Part shown: one piece after another, positions 52,137 to 60,058 of the stretch
Layout: every line of letters begins with the position of its first letter
Numbering within the stretch: position 1 is the first letter of the stretch
DNA from: VXRD01 sp965232265
Lineage (GTDB): Bacteria; Latescibacterota; UBA2968
Assembly: GCA_965232265.1 (NCBI GenBank)
Contig: CBDDPH010000002.1
Location: 1,178,001 to 1,242,000 of the forward strand
DNA: 64,000 nucleotides
Direction: 5' to 3'
Notes under the pieces: generated by a model
The model's input: the letters and a program-made list of their open reading frames with translations, nothing else
Told to the model about the DNA's origin: nothing
Database searches by the model: none
Made by a program: the position numbers and the translations under genes

Positions 52137-52332
52137 AATAAGTTCAGAGATTGAAAGGTTGAGTACTACCAAAGGGCAAGAGCTATGGGATGACGGAACA
52201 TATATGCACAGCGCGCTATTCCGTCAACCGCTGTTCTTTTAGTTTGCATCTAACTTTGAAGGCCACAACCTGGCGTCCATCCACCTGAGCATTTTGCGCT
52301 GTGCAAGCCCCCCGCAGGGGCGCCCTTTTTTT
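52137..52332 (+). other. Structured intergenic region, possible non-coding RNA
   Basis: The 390-base gap 52010-52399 has no convincing gene. It holds a hairpin GACGGAA (52192-52198) with TTCCGTC (52219-52225) whose loop TGCACAGCGC (52205-52214) is perfectly complementary to 52296-52305, just before a terminator-like stem (GCCCC 52307-52311 with GGGGC 52317-52321, T run 52326-52332). This would form a pseudoknot. Strand is uncertain, since a minus-strand terminator bounds the other side. Could be a known class (6S, for example) that I cannot verify. Confidence 0.4.
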
Positions 52333-52333
52333 G

Positions 52334-52365
52334 CTTCATTTTTTTGGGCGCGCAAAAAAATGAAG
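52334..52365. repeat. 13-bp perfect inverted repeat
   Basis: CTTCATTTTTTTG (52334-52346) with 52353-52365, 6-base GC loop, immediately behind the T run of the structured region. Confidence 0.7.
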
Positions 52366-52399
52366 TCGCCGAAGGCATGAAAAAAAATAATAAAAAACT

Positions 52400-52693
52400 T
52401 TATACGTCATTCCAATTCGAGGTGGTTAGAGAGCGATGGGTCATGCCTACGATTTTACCAGTATGGTCATTGATTTCAACGACTTTGAACGAACGATTCT
52501 TCCAGTCTTTTCCCCCGAGGTTGGCTGCTAGGCTCCGCCGTTCCCAGGGGCGAGAGAACCCTATGGTTATTTTCCAGGCATTTGCTGTTTCGTCGAATAC
52601 TACCTCTTCAAGTCCTAAGTCCTGAACTTCCTCGTCGGCAAACAGTTCGGTTATGTATTTGTTCGCCGTCCGCACGGCTTCTTTTACGTTCAT
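52400..52693 (-). CDS. Conserved small protein of unknown function
   Basis: 97 residues: MNVKEAVRTANKYITELFADEE, then LGLEEVVFDETANAWKITIGFSRPWE and a C-terminal SFKVVEINDHTGKIVGMTHR. The layout, a helix followed by a beta sheet with a WKITIGF strand and GFSRPW, resembles small uncharacterised bacterial proteins I have met, but I cannot name a family. ATG start; gap of 98 bases to the nuclease gene. No partner evident. Confidence 0.65.
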   Translation of the reverse strand: MNVKEAVRTANKYITELFADEEVQDLGLEEVVFDETANAWKITIGFSRPWERRSLAANLGGKDWKNRSFKVVEINDHTGKIVGMTHRSLTTSNWNDV

Positions 52694-52791
52694 TTACGCC
52701 TCCATACAGTCTTATCATTTTCTTTTACATTAAATTTTCAAAAAAGTAACCAATTCAGGCTGCTAAGAAAAGCGTTTCTATGACAAAAAAA

Positions 52792-53781
52792 TTAAAAAAG
52801 TGAGAGTTGGACGGGGTCTTGTTCTGGGGTGGGTTGTCTGGCAGGTCTCTCATCGGGATAGCACACGGCTTTGAAGGGGCAGGTGGTACACAGGTGGGTA
52901 TTGGTCGTCATTGGGAAGGTGTCTTGCGAAGCGGTGTTTTGCTCGGGATCGTCGAGAAGCGCACGCATTTTCTGGACGCTCTCGGTGACAAAGATACGGG
53001 TCTGGTCGAGGTCGTCGGGCGAAAGTTCCAGAGTGCGTTCGGCGTTGGTTTGCAGGTAGATGTCCTGGAGTTGCAGGTCGGATAATGCCACGCCCCACTG
53101 CGAGGTGGCGTACAGGGCGTACACCGCGAGTTGGTGGCGGTCGGCCTGGCGTTCGCGCCCGGTTTTCCAGTCGAAGACAGAGACCGATTGGGCGCGGCGA
53201 ATTGCCACGTCGAGCACGACCCAGATTTTGGTACTGACTTGACCCGAGTCAGCACATGCATTGGCAAGGGTAAAATCTGAGAGTTTTTCGATGGTGAGAT
53301 AGTCTTCGGGACGGGCAGCTTGCAGGGTGGCGTAGGCATCGGAGGCAAAAAAACCATTGAGGCTTGTGGAGATGTGATTGGTGGAAGCGATCTGGTCGGT
53401 TTCTGTAAAGGGTTCGTTGTAATAGTGTTCAAACAGATTGGTGTATTGAGAGGCCGAATAGCGCCAGAGGCGATCTCGGGAGGCTTGCAGGTGTTGGTGG
53501 AATAAATTTTGCGCGTAGGTCTCAACGGCAAAGGGGAGAATATTGCGTCCCAATTTCAGGGCATTGAGCGCGTTGCTGATGGCGTCGTGAACCACGGTAC
53601 CGACGAGTTGCGGTACTGTGGTTATTTTTTTCAGGCGGTAGAGCAGTTGGGCCTGCGCGTCTGCGCCTTTGTCCCAGCCGCCCCAACTGCCGTAGTAGTT
53701 GAAGTAGTATTGTCGCTTGCACGATTCAAACATGCGATGGCGCGATGGCGACCAGGAAAATTCGTTTTGGAAATTGGACAT
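52792..53781 (-). CDS. PD-(D/E)XK nuclease, RecB/Cas4-like
   Basis: 329 residues. N-terminal Cys 20 in SCKRQYYFNYYG, QLVGTVVHDAI, catalytic VLDVAI then VFDWKTGRERQADRHQLAVYALY, and C-terminal CTTCPFKAVC, which with the first cysteine can hold a 4Fe-4S cluster as in AddB and Cas4. Probably a DNA-processing exonuclease; not adjacent to the cas genes (cas4 is separate). ATG 3 bases after the aroA stop, so it belongs to the aroA transcript. Confidence 0.85.
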   Translation of the reverse strand: MSNFQNEFSWSPSRHRMFESCKRQYYFNYYGSWGGWDKGADAQAQLLYRLKKITTVPQLVGTVVHDAISNALNALKLGRNILPFAVETYAQNLFHQHLQASRDRLWRYSASQYTNLFEHYYNEPFTETDQIASTNHISTSLNGFFASDAYATLQAARPEDYLTIEKLSDFTLANACADSGQVSTKIWVVLDVAIRRAQSVSVFDWKTGRERQADRHQLAVYALYATSQWGVALSDLQLQDIYLQTNAERTLELSPDDLDQTRIFVTESVQKMRALLDDPEQNTASQDTFPMTTNTHLCTTCPFKAVCYPDERPARQPTPEQDPVQLSLF

Positions 53782-53784
53782 GTT

Positions 53785-55059
53785 TCAATAAAGCGCGTTC
53801 AAGACCTCAAAATACGTCGGAAATGTTTTGTTGACGCAGTCGGGATCGTTTATGACAATGCCGGGGCTTTTTAGTCCGATCAGCGACAGGCTCATCGCCA
53901 TGCGGTGGTCGTCGTACGTGTCGAGTGCCGCGGGTTGAATGTGGTCTGCGGGATAGACTGTGAGGCCATCGGCGCGGGTGTCAACGCGTACGCCGAGCTT
54001 GTTCAATTCGGTTTTGAGGGCGGCGATGCGGTCGGTTTCGTGGAGGCGGAGGACTGCGACATTGCGTACGCCGATTGGCGCAGACGCATAAGGAGCCAAG
54101 GCGCACAGGGTTGGCACGATGTCGGGCGTGGCGTTCATGTCGATGTCGAGGCCCGACAGGTGGCCTGTTCCGCGCACTTCAATGCCTTCGGGGTCTTTGT
54201 TTACCTCACAGCCCATTTGGGAGAGGATATCGACAAAGCCGATGTCGCCCTGAATGGATTGCGCCGTTAAATTGGGTACGCGCACGCGACCCCCTGTGAG
54301 TGCGGCTGCGGCAAAAAAATAAGAGGCGTTGGATGCATCGGGTTCGATCTGGTAGGTGCGGGCATGATAGCGCTGGCCCGCGCGCACGGTGAAAGAGCGG
54401 TAGTTACGATTGGTGACTTCAATGCCGAAGTCGCGCATGACGGCCATGGTGAGGTCGATATACGGCTTGGATACGAGGTCGCCTTTGACATAGATTTCGA
54501 CATCACTTTGGGCATAGGAAGCCACCTGGAGCAGAGCCGTGAAATACTGGCTGCTTTTGCTGCCGTTCATGGTGGTGCGACCGCCTTTGAGGCCAGAGGC
54601 GAGGATGAGCGCGGGGGGGCATAGCCCGTCTTTGCCTTCACAACGCGCGGTTACGCCGAGGGGGGTGAGGCCGTCGAGGAGGTCCTGGATGGGGCGCTCG
54701 CGCATCCGCTGGACGCCATCTATGGTATAGGTTCCCGTGCCCAAGCCGAGATATGCCGCGAGAAAGCGCGCTGAGGTGCCCGAGTTCCCAATGTGGAGTT
54801 CTGCGCGCTCAGCGGGAATAAGCCCACCTGTGCCATACACGCGAAATGCGTCATCTGATTCATCTACGCGAATGCCCAGATCGCGCAGGGCATTTGCCAT
54901 ATACCGCGTGTCGTCGCTCATGAGTGCGTTGTTGAGATGGCTAACGCCATCTGCAAGCGCGGCAATCAGCAGAACGCGGTTGGTGATGCTTTTAGAACCG
55001 GGGATCGCGACATCGGCATCGACTGGGGCTGTCAGGGGTTGGATTTCAAGCGTTTTCAT
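53785..55059 (-). CDS. aroA: 3-phosphoshikimate 1-carboxyvinyltransferase (EPSP synthase)
   Basis: 424 residues; transfers enolpyruvyl from PEP to shikimate-3-phosphate. PGSKSITNRVLLIAALADG, HIGNSGTSARFLAAYLGLG, GGRTTMNGSKSSQYFTALL and RLHETDRIAALKTEL carry the substrate-binding residues. The start has no Shine-Dalgarno and lies only 6 bases from the -10 box, suggesting a leaderless message. Followed directly by the nuclease gene. Confidence 0.96.
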   Translation of the reverse strand: MKTLEIQPLTAPVDADVAIPGSKSITNRVLLIAALADGVSHLNNALMSDDTRYMANALRDLGIRVDESDDAFRVYGTGGLIPAERAELHIGNSGTSARFLAAYLGLGTGTYTIDGVQRMRERPIQDLLDGLTPLGVTARCEGKDGLCPPALILASGLKGGRTTMNGSKSSQYFTALLQVASYAQSDVEIYVKGDLVSKPYIDLTMAVMRDFGIEVTNRNYRSFTVRAGQRYHARTYQIEPDASNASYFFAAAALTGGRVRVPNLTAQSIQGDIGFVDILSQMGCEVNKDPEGIEVRGTGHLSGLDIDMNATPDIVPTLCALAPYASAPIGVRNVAVLRLHETDRIAALKTELNKLGVRVDTRADGLTVYPADHIQPAALDTYDDHRMAMSLSLIGLKSPGIVINDPDCVNKTFPTYFEVLNALY

Positions 55060-55065
55060 CTGAGA

Positions 55066-55094
55066 AAGATAGCGCAGAACATGGCAACTGTCAA
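55066..55094 (-). promoter_or_regulatory. Sigma70-type promoter of aroA (leaderless)
   Basis: Minus-strand TTGACA (55089-55094), 17-base spacer, TATCTT (55066-55071); then six bases and the ATG, so transcription would begin at or next to the start codon. Confidence 0.75.
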
Positions 55095-55102
55095 TCTATC
55101 GC

Positions 55103-55131
55103 TTGATTTTTCCAAATCCTGGTTTTAGATT
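55103..55131 (+). promoter_or_regulatory. Possible promoter of dnaE
   Basis: TTGATT (55103-55108), 17-base spacer, TAGATT (55126-55131), about 90 bases before the start; divergent from the aroA promoter. Confidence 0.5.
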
Positions 55132-55228
55132 AGAAATCGCAAACTTCTCTCCCATTTTTTTCTACCTTCAGTTTCTTTTTTCTTCGAGATGCCCCTCCCC
55201 CAACATCTCCATTTACGGGAGCGTGTTG

Positions 55229-58200
55229 ATGAAATCCTCTGACTTTGTCCATTTGCACAGCCACACCATGTACAGCCTGCTCGATGGCGCGTCCAAAATA
55301 GAAGATATTGCCCAAATAGCCGCCGAATGGGGCATGCCTGCGGTTGCAATGACCGATCACGGCAATCTCTTTGGCGCCATTGATTTTTATCGCGCGATGA
55401 GAGATGTGGATGTCAATCCGATTATTGGGTGCGAAGTGTATTGCGCGCTCGGAAGTCGATTTGACAGAAAATCTGCGCCGGGTCTTCAGAGCAATTCAAA
55501 CCATCTGGTTTTGCTGGTGAAAAATTATACGGGCTATAAAAATTTGATCAAGCTGGTATCTGCCGGGTATCTCGAGGGCTTTTATTACAATCCGCGCATA
55601 GACAAAGACTTGCTGCGCCAGCATTCGGAAGGGCTGATTTGCCTATCGGCGTGCGTCGGGGGCGAGATCCCCTATTTGATCGAACGCGAGGGATACAAGG
55701 CGGCGCAAAAGGCCGTGGAGACGTATCTCGATATTTTCGGCGATGACTATTATCTGGAGATTCAGCGGCACGGCATTGACAAAGAAAAAACGATCAATCC
55801 CGGATTGGTCAAGCTACACGAGGAGATGGGCGTGCCCCTGGTGGCGACGAATGATTCGCATTTTACGCGCGCCGACGACCACGAAGCGCATGCGGCTCTG
55901 GTCGCTATTCAGACGGGCAAGACATTGGACGATCCCAAGCGCATGTGTTATCCCGAAGGCGTGTATTTTAAGTCGGCAGAGGAGATGTACGAGCTGTTTC
56001 GGGATATGCCGCACGTTTTGGAACCCACGCTCGAGATCGCCGAAAAATGCAATCTCGAGATTGCATTTGACGAATATCACGCGCCCGATTTTCCCTTGCC
56101 AGAGCGGTATGATGCGGCCAGCGATTATCTGGGCGATCTGGCGCGTGCGGGCATGGAGGCGCGGTGCAAGCAGGTGACTGCCGAGCACGAGGAACGCCTG
56201 GCATTTGAGTTGGGCGTGATCGATCAGACGGGATATCCGGGCTATTTTTTAATTTTGCACGATGTGATGCAATTTTCCAATGCCTCGGATATCCGCGCAG
56301 GCGCGCGCGGGTCTGCGGTGAGCAGCCTGGTGGCTTACGCACTGGGGATCACGGCTGTGGATCCCATTGAATACGGGCTGGTCTTCGAGCGGTTTTTGAA
56401 TCCCGAACGCATCTCGCCGCCCGATATCGATCTCGATATCGCCGACCGCGACCGCGAGCAGATCATCGATTACGTGGTGCAAAAATACGGGCGCGACAAT
56501 GTGTGTCAGGTCATTACGTTTGGCACAATGGGCGCGAAGGGCGTGATCCGCGATGTGGGGCGGGTGTTGGACCGGCCATTTGCAGATGTCGATAGAATTT
56601 CAAAACTGGTCCCCGCCGAATTGAAGATGACGCTCGATAAAGCACTCGATCAGGTGCCCGAGTTGCGTCAGATTGCGGAAGATGGGGACATGGGGCAAAA
56701 GATGATCGGCATGGGTAAGCAACTCGAAGGGCTGGCGCGCCATGCGTCGATTCACGCGGCTGCGGTGGTGATTACGCCCGAGCCTGTGACCGAGTTTATG
56801 CCCGTCTATAAAGCGCCCAAAGGCGGCGAGGTGATGACGCAGTACAATATGCACCACGTGGAAGACCTGGGCTTTTTGAAGATGGATTTTTTGGGCATTC
56901 GCAATCTGACGGTGATTGACGATGCGGTGAAGATGGTGAAGGAAAATTACGGCGTGGATGTGGATGTGGATAATTTGCCCTTGGACGATGAGGCGACCTA
57001 TCGCCTGTTTGGCCGAGGCGATACGACCGGGATATTCCAGTTTGAGAGCGCGGGGATGAAAGGCCATTTGCAACAATTGCAGCCGGATACGATTGGCGAT
57101 ATTATTGCGATGAACGCGCTGTATCGCCCGGGACCGATGCAGTATATTCCCAATTACATCGACCGCAAGCACGGGCGGGAAGACGTGAGCTATGACGACG
57201 AGAAAATGCGCCCGGCGCTGGAGGAGACGTACGGCATTATTACTTACCAAGAGCAAGTGCAACGCCTGTGCCGCGACCTGGCCGGATTTACACTTGCCAA
57301 AGCCGATGGTATCCGCAAAGCCATGGGCAAGAAGTTGGCCGATGTGATGGAACAGTATCGGCTCGAATTTTTAGAGGGCGCCAGTGCCAATGGCGTGGAA
57401 AAAGACGTTGCAAAAAAAATATGGAAAGACATCGAGGTTTTCTCGGGTTATGGGTTCAACAAGGCGCACAGTGCGGGCTATTCGATGGTGGCTTACCAGT
57501 GCGCGTATCTCAAGGCGCATTATCCGGCTGAATTTATGGCGGCAAATCTCAACAGCGAAATTGGCAACATAGATCGTCTGGTCGTTCTGGTCGAAGAATG
57601 CCGCCGGATGGGTCTGGACGTATTGCCGCCGGATGTGAATGAAGGGCAGGTCGATTTTATGGCTGCCAAAGATGAGATTCGCATGGGTATGGCTGCCATT
57701 CGCAATGTGGGGCGCAGCGCGGCTCAAGCGATTGTTGCATCGCGTGAAGATGGCCCTTTTGAGTCGCTATTTGATTTTTGCAACCGCGTGGATTCTCAGG
57801 CTGTGAACCGGCGGGGTATCGAAAGTCTGATTAAAGCCGGGGCTTATGATTGCGTGCCGGGGCATCGCGCGCAGTTGCTCGAAGCCTTAGATCACGCCCT
57901 GGAGATGGCGCAATCTGTGCAGACGGATCGCGCGCGCGGGCAGATTTCCATGTTTGAAATGGCCGAGATGCAAACGCAAGTGGTGAACGACCAATCGTTG
58001 CCCGAAGTTGAGGAATGGAACGAGCGCGAACGCCTCGCTTGCGAAAAAGATATGCTGGGCTTTTATCTTTCGGGGCATCCGCTGGAACGCTACAGAACCG
58101 ATTTGGTGGAAATGGGGATGCGATCGGTAAATGATCTGGCGGATTTGCCCGATGGTGCCGAGGTGAAGATTGGGGGCGTGTTGGCCGAGGTCAAACCGCA

Positions 58201-58726
58201 TACGACACGCGATGGTAAGCCCATGGCTTTTGGCGCGCTGGAAGATTTGAGCGGCACGGTTGATCTCGTGGTGTTTTCCGATCATTTTGAAAAATTGCGC
58301 GAACAATTATTGGTCGATGAAATGGTGGTTTTGCAAGGTCGGTTTTCCGCGCGCAATGGGCGGTCTTCGGTGCAGGTTGAAAATGTGATGCCCATCGAGC
58401 AGGCGCGCGAGCAACTGGCCGATACCGTCAATGTGATGTTGCCGGGCGAGTTGATTCGGATGGAGCCGCTCAAATCGCTGCATACCTTGTGTCTGAAACA
58501 TCCGGGCAACTGTCAGTTGCGATTGCATCTAAAATTGGAGCGCGACCATGTCGTCCTGTCCCGCCAAGTTCAGGTGTTGCCTTCTGATGCCCTGTTGCAC
58601 GAGATTGCCGAACTCACGGGCGGCAGGGCCAATGCATGGGTATCAACCGAGGCGGGACGCGCCCGACGCACGGCGAGACGCCAACCCGATGACAGGGTCT
58701 TCGAGGGGGGGGTTGTCACGGCGTGA
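55229..58726 (+). CDS. dnaE: DNA polymerase III alpha subunit
   Basis: 1165 residues from MKSSDFVHLHSHTMYSLLDG (GGGAG upstream at 55229; a longer frame is rejected). PHP domain with HLHSH, TDHGN and NDSHF; polymerase core with RAGARGSAVSSLVAYALG, PDIDLDIADRDRE (two catalytic Asp), then ESAGMKGHLQQL, ALYRPGPM; helix-hairpin-helix region, and C-terminal OB fold (VKIGGVLAEVKPHTTRDGK). DnaE1 type, replicative polymerase. Confidence 0.97.
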   Translation: MKSSDFVHLHSHTMYSLLDGASKIEDIAQIAAEWGMPAVAMTDHGNLFGAIDFYRAMRDVDVNPIIGCEVYCALGSRFDRKSAPGLQSNSNHLVLLVKNYTGYKNLIKLVSAGYLEGFYYNPRIDKDLLRQHSEGLICLSACVGGEIPYLIEREGYKAAQKAVETYLDIFGDDYYLEIQRHGIDKEKTINPGLVKLHEEMGVPLVATNDSHFTRADDHEAHAALVAIQTGKTLDDPKRMCYPEGVYFKSAEEMYELFRDMPHVLEPTLEIAEKCNLEIAFDEYHAPDFPLPERYDAASDYLGDLARAGMEARCKQVTAEHEERLAFELGVIDQTGYPGYFLILHDVMQFSNASDIRAGARGSAVSSLVAYALGITAVDPIEYGLVFERFLNPERISPPDIDLDIADRDREQIIDYVVQKYGRDNVCQVITFGTMGAKGVIRDVGRVLDRPFADVDRISKLVPAELKMTLDKALDQVPELRQIAEDGDMGQKMIGMGKQLEGLARHASIHAAAVVITPEPVTEFMPVYKAPKGGEVMTQYNMHHVEDLGFLKMDFLGIRNLTVIDDAVKMVKENYGVDVDVDNLPLDDEATYRLFGRGDTTGIFQFESAGMKGHLQQLQPDTIGDIIAMNALYRPGPMQYIPNYIDRKHGREDVSYDDEKMRPALEETYGIITYQEQVQRLCRDLAGFTLAKADGIRKAMGKKLADVMEQYRLEFLEGASANGVEKDVAKKIWKDIEVFSGYGFNKAHSAGYSMVAYQCAYLKAHYPAEFMAANLNSEIGNIDRLVVLVEECRRMGLDVLPPDVNEGQVDFMAAKDEIRMGMAAIRNVGRSAAQAIVASREDGPFESLFDFCNRVDSQAVNRRGIESLIKAGAYDCVPGHRAQLLEALDHALEMAQSVQTDRARGQISMFEMAEMQTQVVNDQSLPEVEEWNERERLACEKDMLGFYLSGHPLERYRTDLVEMGMRSVNDLADLPDGAEVKIGGVLAEVKPHTTRDGKPMAFGALEDLSGTVDLVVFSDHFEKLREQLLVDEMVVLQGRFSARNGRSSVQVENVMPIEQAREQLADTVNVMLPGELIRMEPLKSLHTLCLKHPGNCQLRLHLKLERDHVVLSRQVQVLPSDALLHEIAELTGGRANAWVSTEAGRARRTARRQPDDRVFEGGVVTA

Positions 58727-58759
58727 TGAGAAGCATCCGCAGAATGAAGGCGAGTAATG

Positions 58760-58775
58760 AACTGCTGGTGCAGTT
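58760..58775. repeat. Dispersed palindrome copy (d)
   Basis: AACTGC (58760-58765), 4-base loop, GCAGTT (58770-58775), preceded by ATGAAGGCGAGT as at copy (c), and followed at 58798 by TCTCACGTCTCAC, the complement of a word near copy (a). Between the convergent dnaE and rodA. Confidence 0.6.
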
Positions 58776-58815
58776 GTACACTGCCCGTGGATTTCACATC
58801 TCACGTCTCACACCT

Positions 58816-60036
58816 TTAATAATCCTCATACCTTTTGGCGTAAATGTTGAGTAACAGACCAACGAGAATTGTGTTTGTGATGAGGGTGGAGCCGCCGTAG
58901 CTCAGGAAAGGCAAAGGCAGGCCCGTGACGGGCATGATGCCGATGGTCATGCCGATGTTGACAAAAATGTGGAAGAAGAGAATGGTCGCCAAGCCGATGG
59001 CGGTCAAGCTGGAGAAGCGGCTTTTGGTCTGTACGGCAATGGACAAGGCGCGCCATAAGATGAACATAAACAATGCCAGAACAAAAAAGGCACCGATAAA
59101 CCCAAACTCCTCGCATATAACGGAAAAAATAAAGTCGGTGTGTTGTTCCGGTAAAAAGGCGAGTTTGGTTTGTGTACCTTCTAAAAATCCCTTGCCCTTG
59201 AGGCCACCAGACCCAATGGCGATTTTGGACTGAATGACCTGATAACCCGCGCCGAGTTTGTCCATATTGGGGTCGAGAAAGGTGAGGATGCGGTGTTTTT
59301 GGTAGTCGTGGAGTTTATTTTCCCACACATAAGGTGCGGCGATAGCAACCGTGAGATTGACCAATAGCAAGATGCTTGCGGTGAATAAACGGGGGCGTTC
59401 ATAGAGAAGGAGGCCAATGAGGATTACTACTATTGCGGCCAGCATCCAGGGGTGAAAAGCACATATCAGGGTGAGGGCAGGAGAGATTAAAAAGAAGAGA
59501 TGCGTGGGTCTGGTGCCGGCCCAGAAGAACATGGGTAGGATGAGAATGCTAAAAACCAGAGCGGTTCCCAGGTCGGGTTGCTTAAAAACGAGCAAGATGG
59601 GCAGGAGGACGAGCAACAGAGGCGGGATAAAGGTATGTGCGCGGGTCAGGTCGCGGTTGCGATAGGCCAAGAAGCGCGCGAGTACCAGGACGGTCGTTAT
59701 TTTGGCGAATTCAGAAGGTTGTATGTGGATGGGGCCAATGTTAAGCCAACGCCGGTCGCCCAATTCGAACACGAGTATCAAAAGCGCGATCGTCAGACCG
59801 TAGAGGACATACGCCAGGGCATAAAAAAGTTTAAGGGGAATGACCATAGTGATGACCATGACCACAACCCCAAGCAATGTCCAGATGATTTGCTTTTCAT
59901 AAATACTGCCGGCCAGGTCCAAATCCCAATTGTAGCTGGCGCTGTAGATGGCGGTAATGCCCACACTTATACACAGGCATATTGCCAGCAGGAGGCCGAT
60001 GTCGAGGTGGCGTCGGACAAATAGAGAAAGATTCAC
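58816..60036 (-). CDS. rodA: Rod shape-determining SEDS glycosyltransferase RodA
   Basis: 406 residues with about ten transmembrane helices. GTG start with GAGG upstream. SEDS features: DLAGSIYEKQIIWTLLG, the GIKPSE-like IQPSEFAKITTVLVLARFLAY, FKQPDLGTALVF and the C-terminal PVTGLPLPFLSYGGSTL. Polymerises glycan strands during cell elongation together with PBP2, whose gene ends 22 bases upstream. Confidence 0.95.
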   Translation of the reverse strand: MNLSLFVRRHLDIGLLLAICLCISVGITAIYSASYNWDLDLAGSIYEKQIIWTLLGVVVMVITMVIPLKLFYALAYVLYGLTIALLILVFELGDRRWLNIGPIHIQPSEFAKITTVLVLARFLAYRNRDLTRAHTFIPPLLLVLLPILLVFKQPDLGTALVFSILILPMFFWAGTRPTHLFFLISPALTLICAFHPWMLAAIVVILIGLLLYERPRLFTASILLLVNLTVAIAAPYVWENKLHDYQKHRILTFLDPNMDKLGAGYQVIQSKIAIGSGGLKGKGFLEGTQTKLAFLPEQHTDFIFSVICEEFGFIGAFFVLALFMFILWRALSIAVQTKSRFSSLTAIGLATILFFHIFVNIGMTIGIMPVTGLPLPFLSYGGSTLITNTILVGLLLNIYAKRYEDY

Positions 60037-60058
60037 AACTACCTCGAAAAATGAGCGG

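Noticed and set aside
52137..52332. Assignment of the structured region as 6S or tmRNA
   Set aside because: No long closing stem between 5' and 3' ends and no tag frame or CCA end could be seen; left as an unknown candidate.
52792..53781. A second cas4
   Set aside because: It shares the RecB core and Fe-S cysteines, but its length, coupling to aroA and distance from the cas genes argue for a general RecB-like nuclease.
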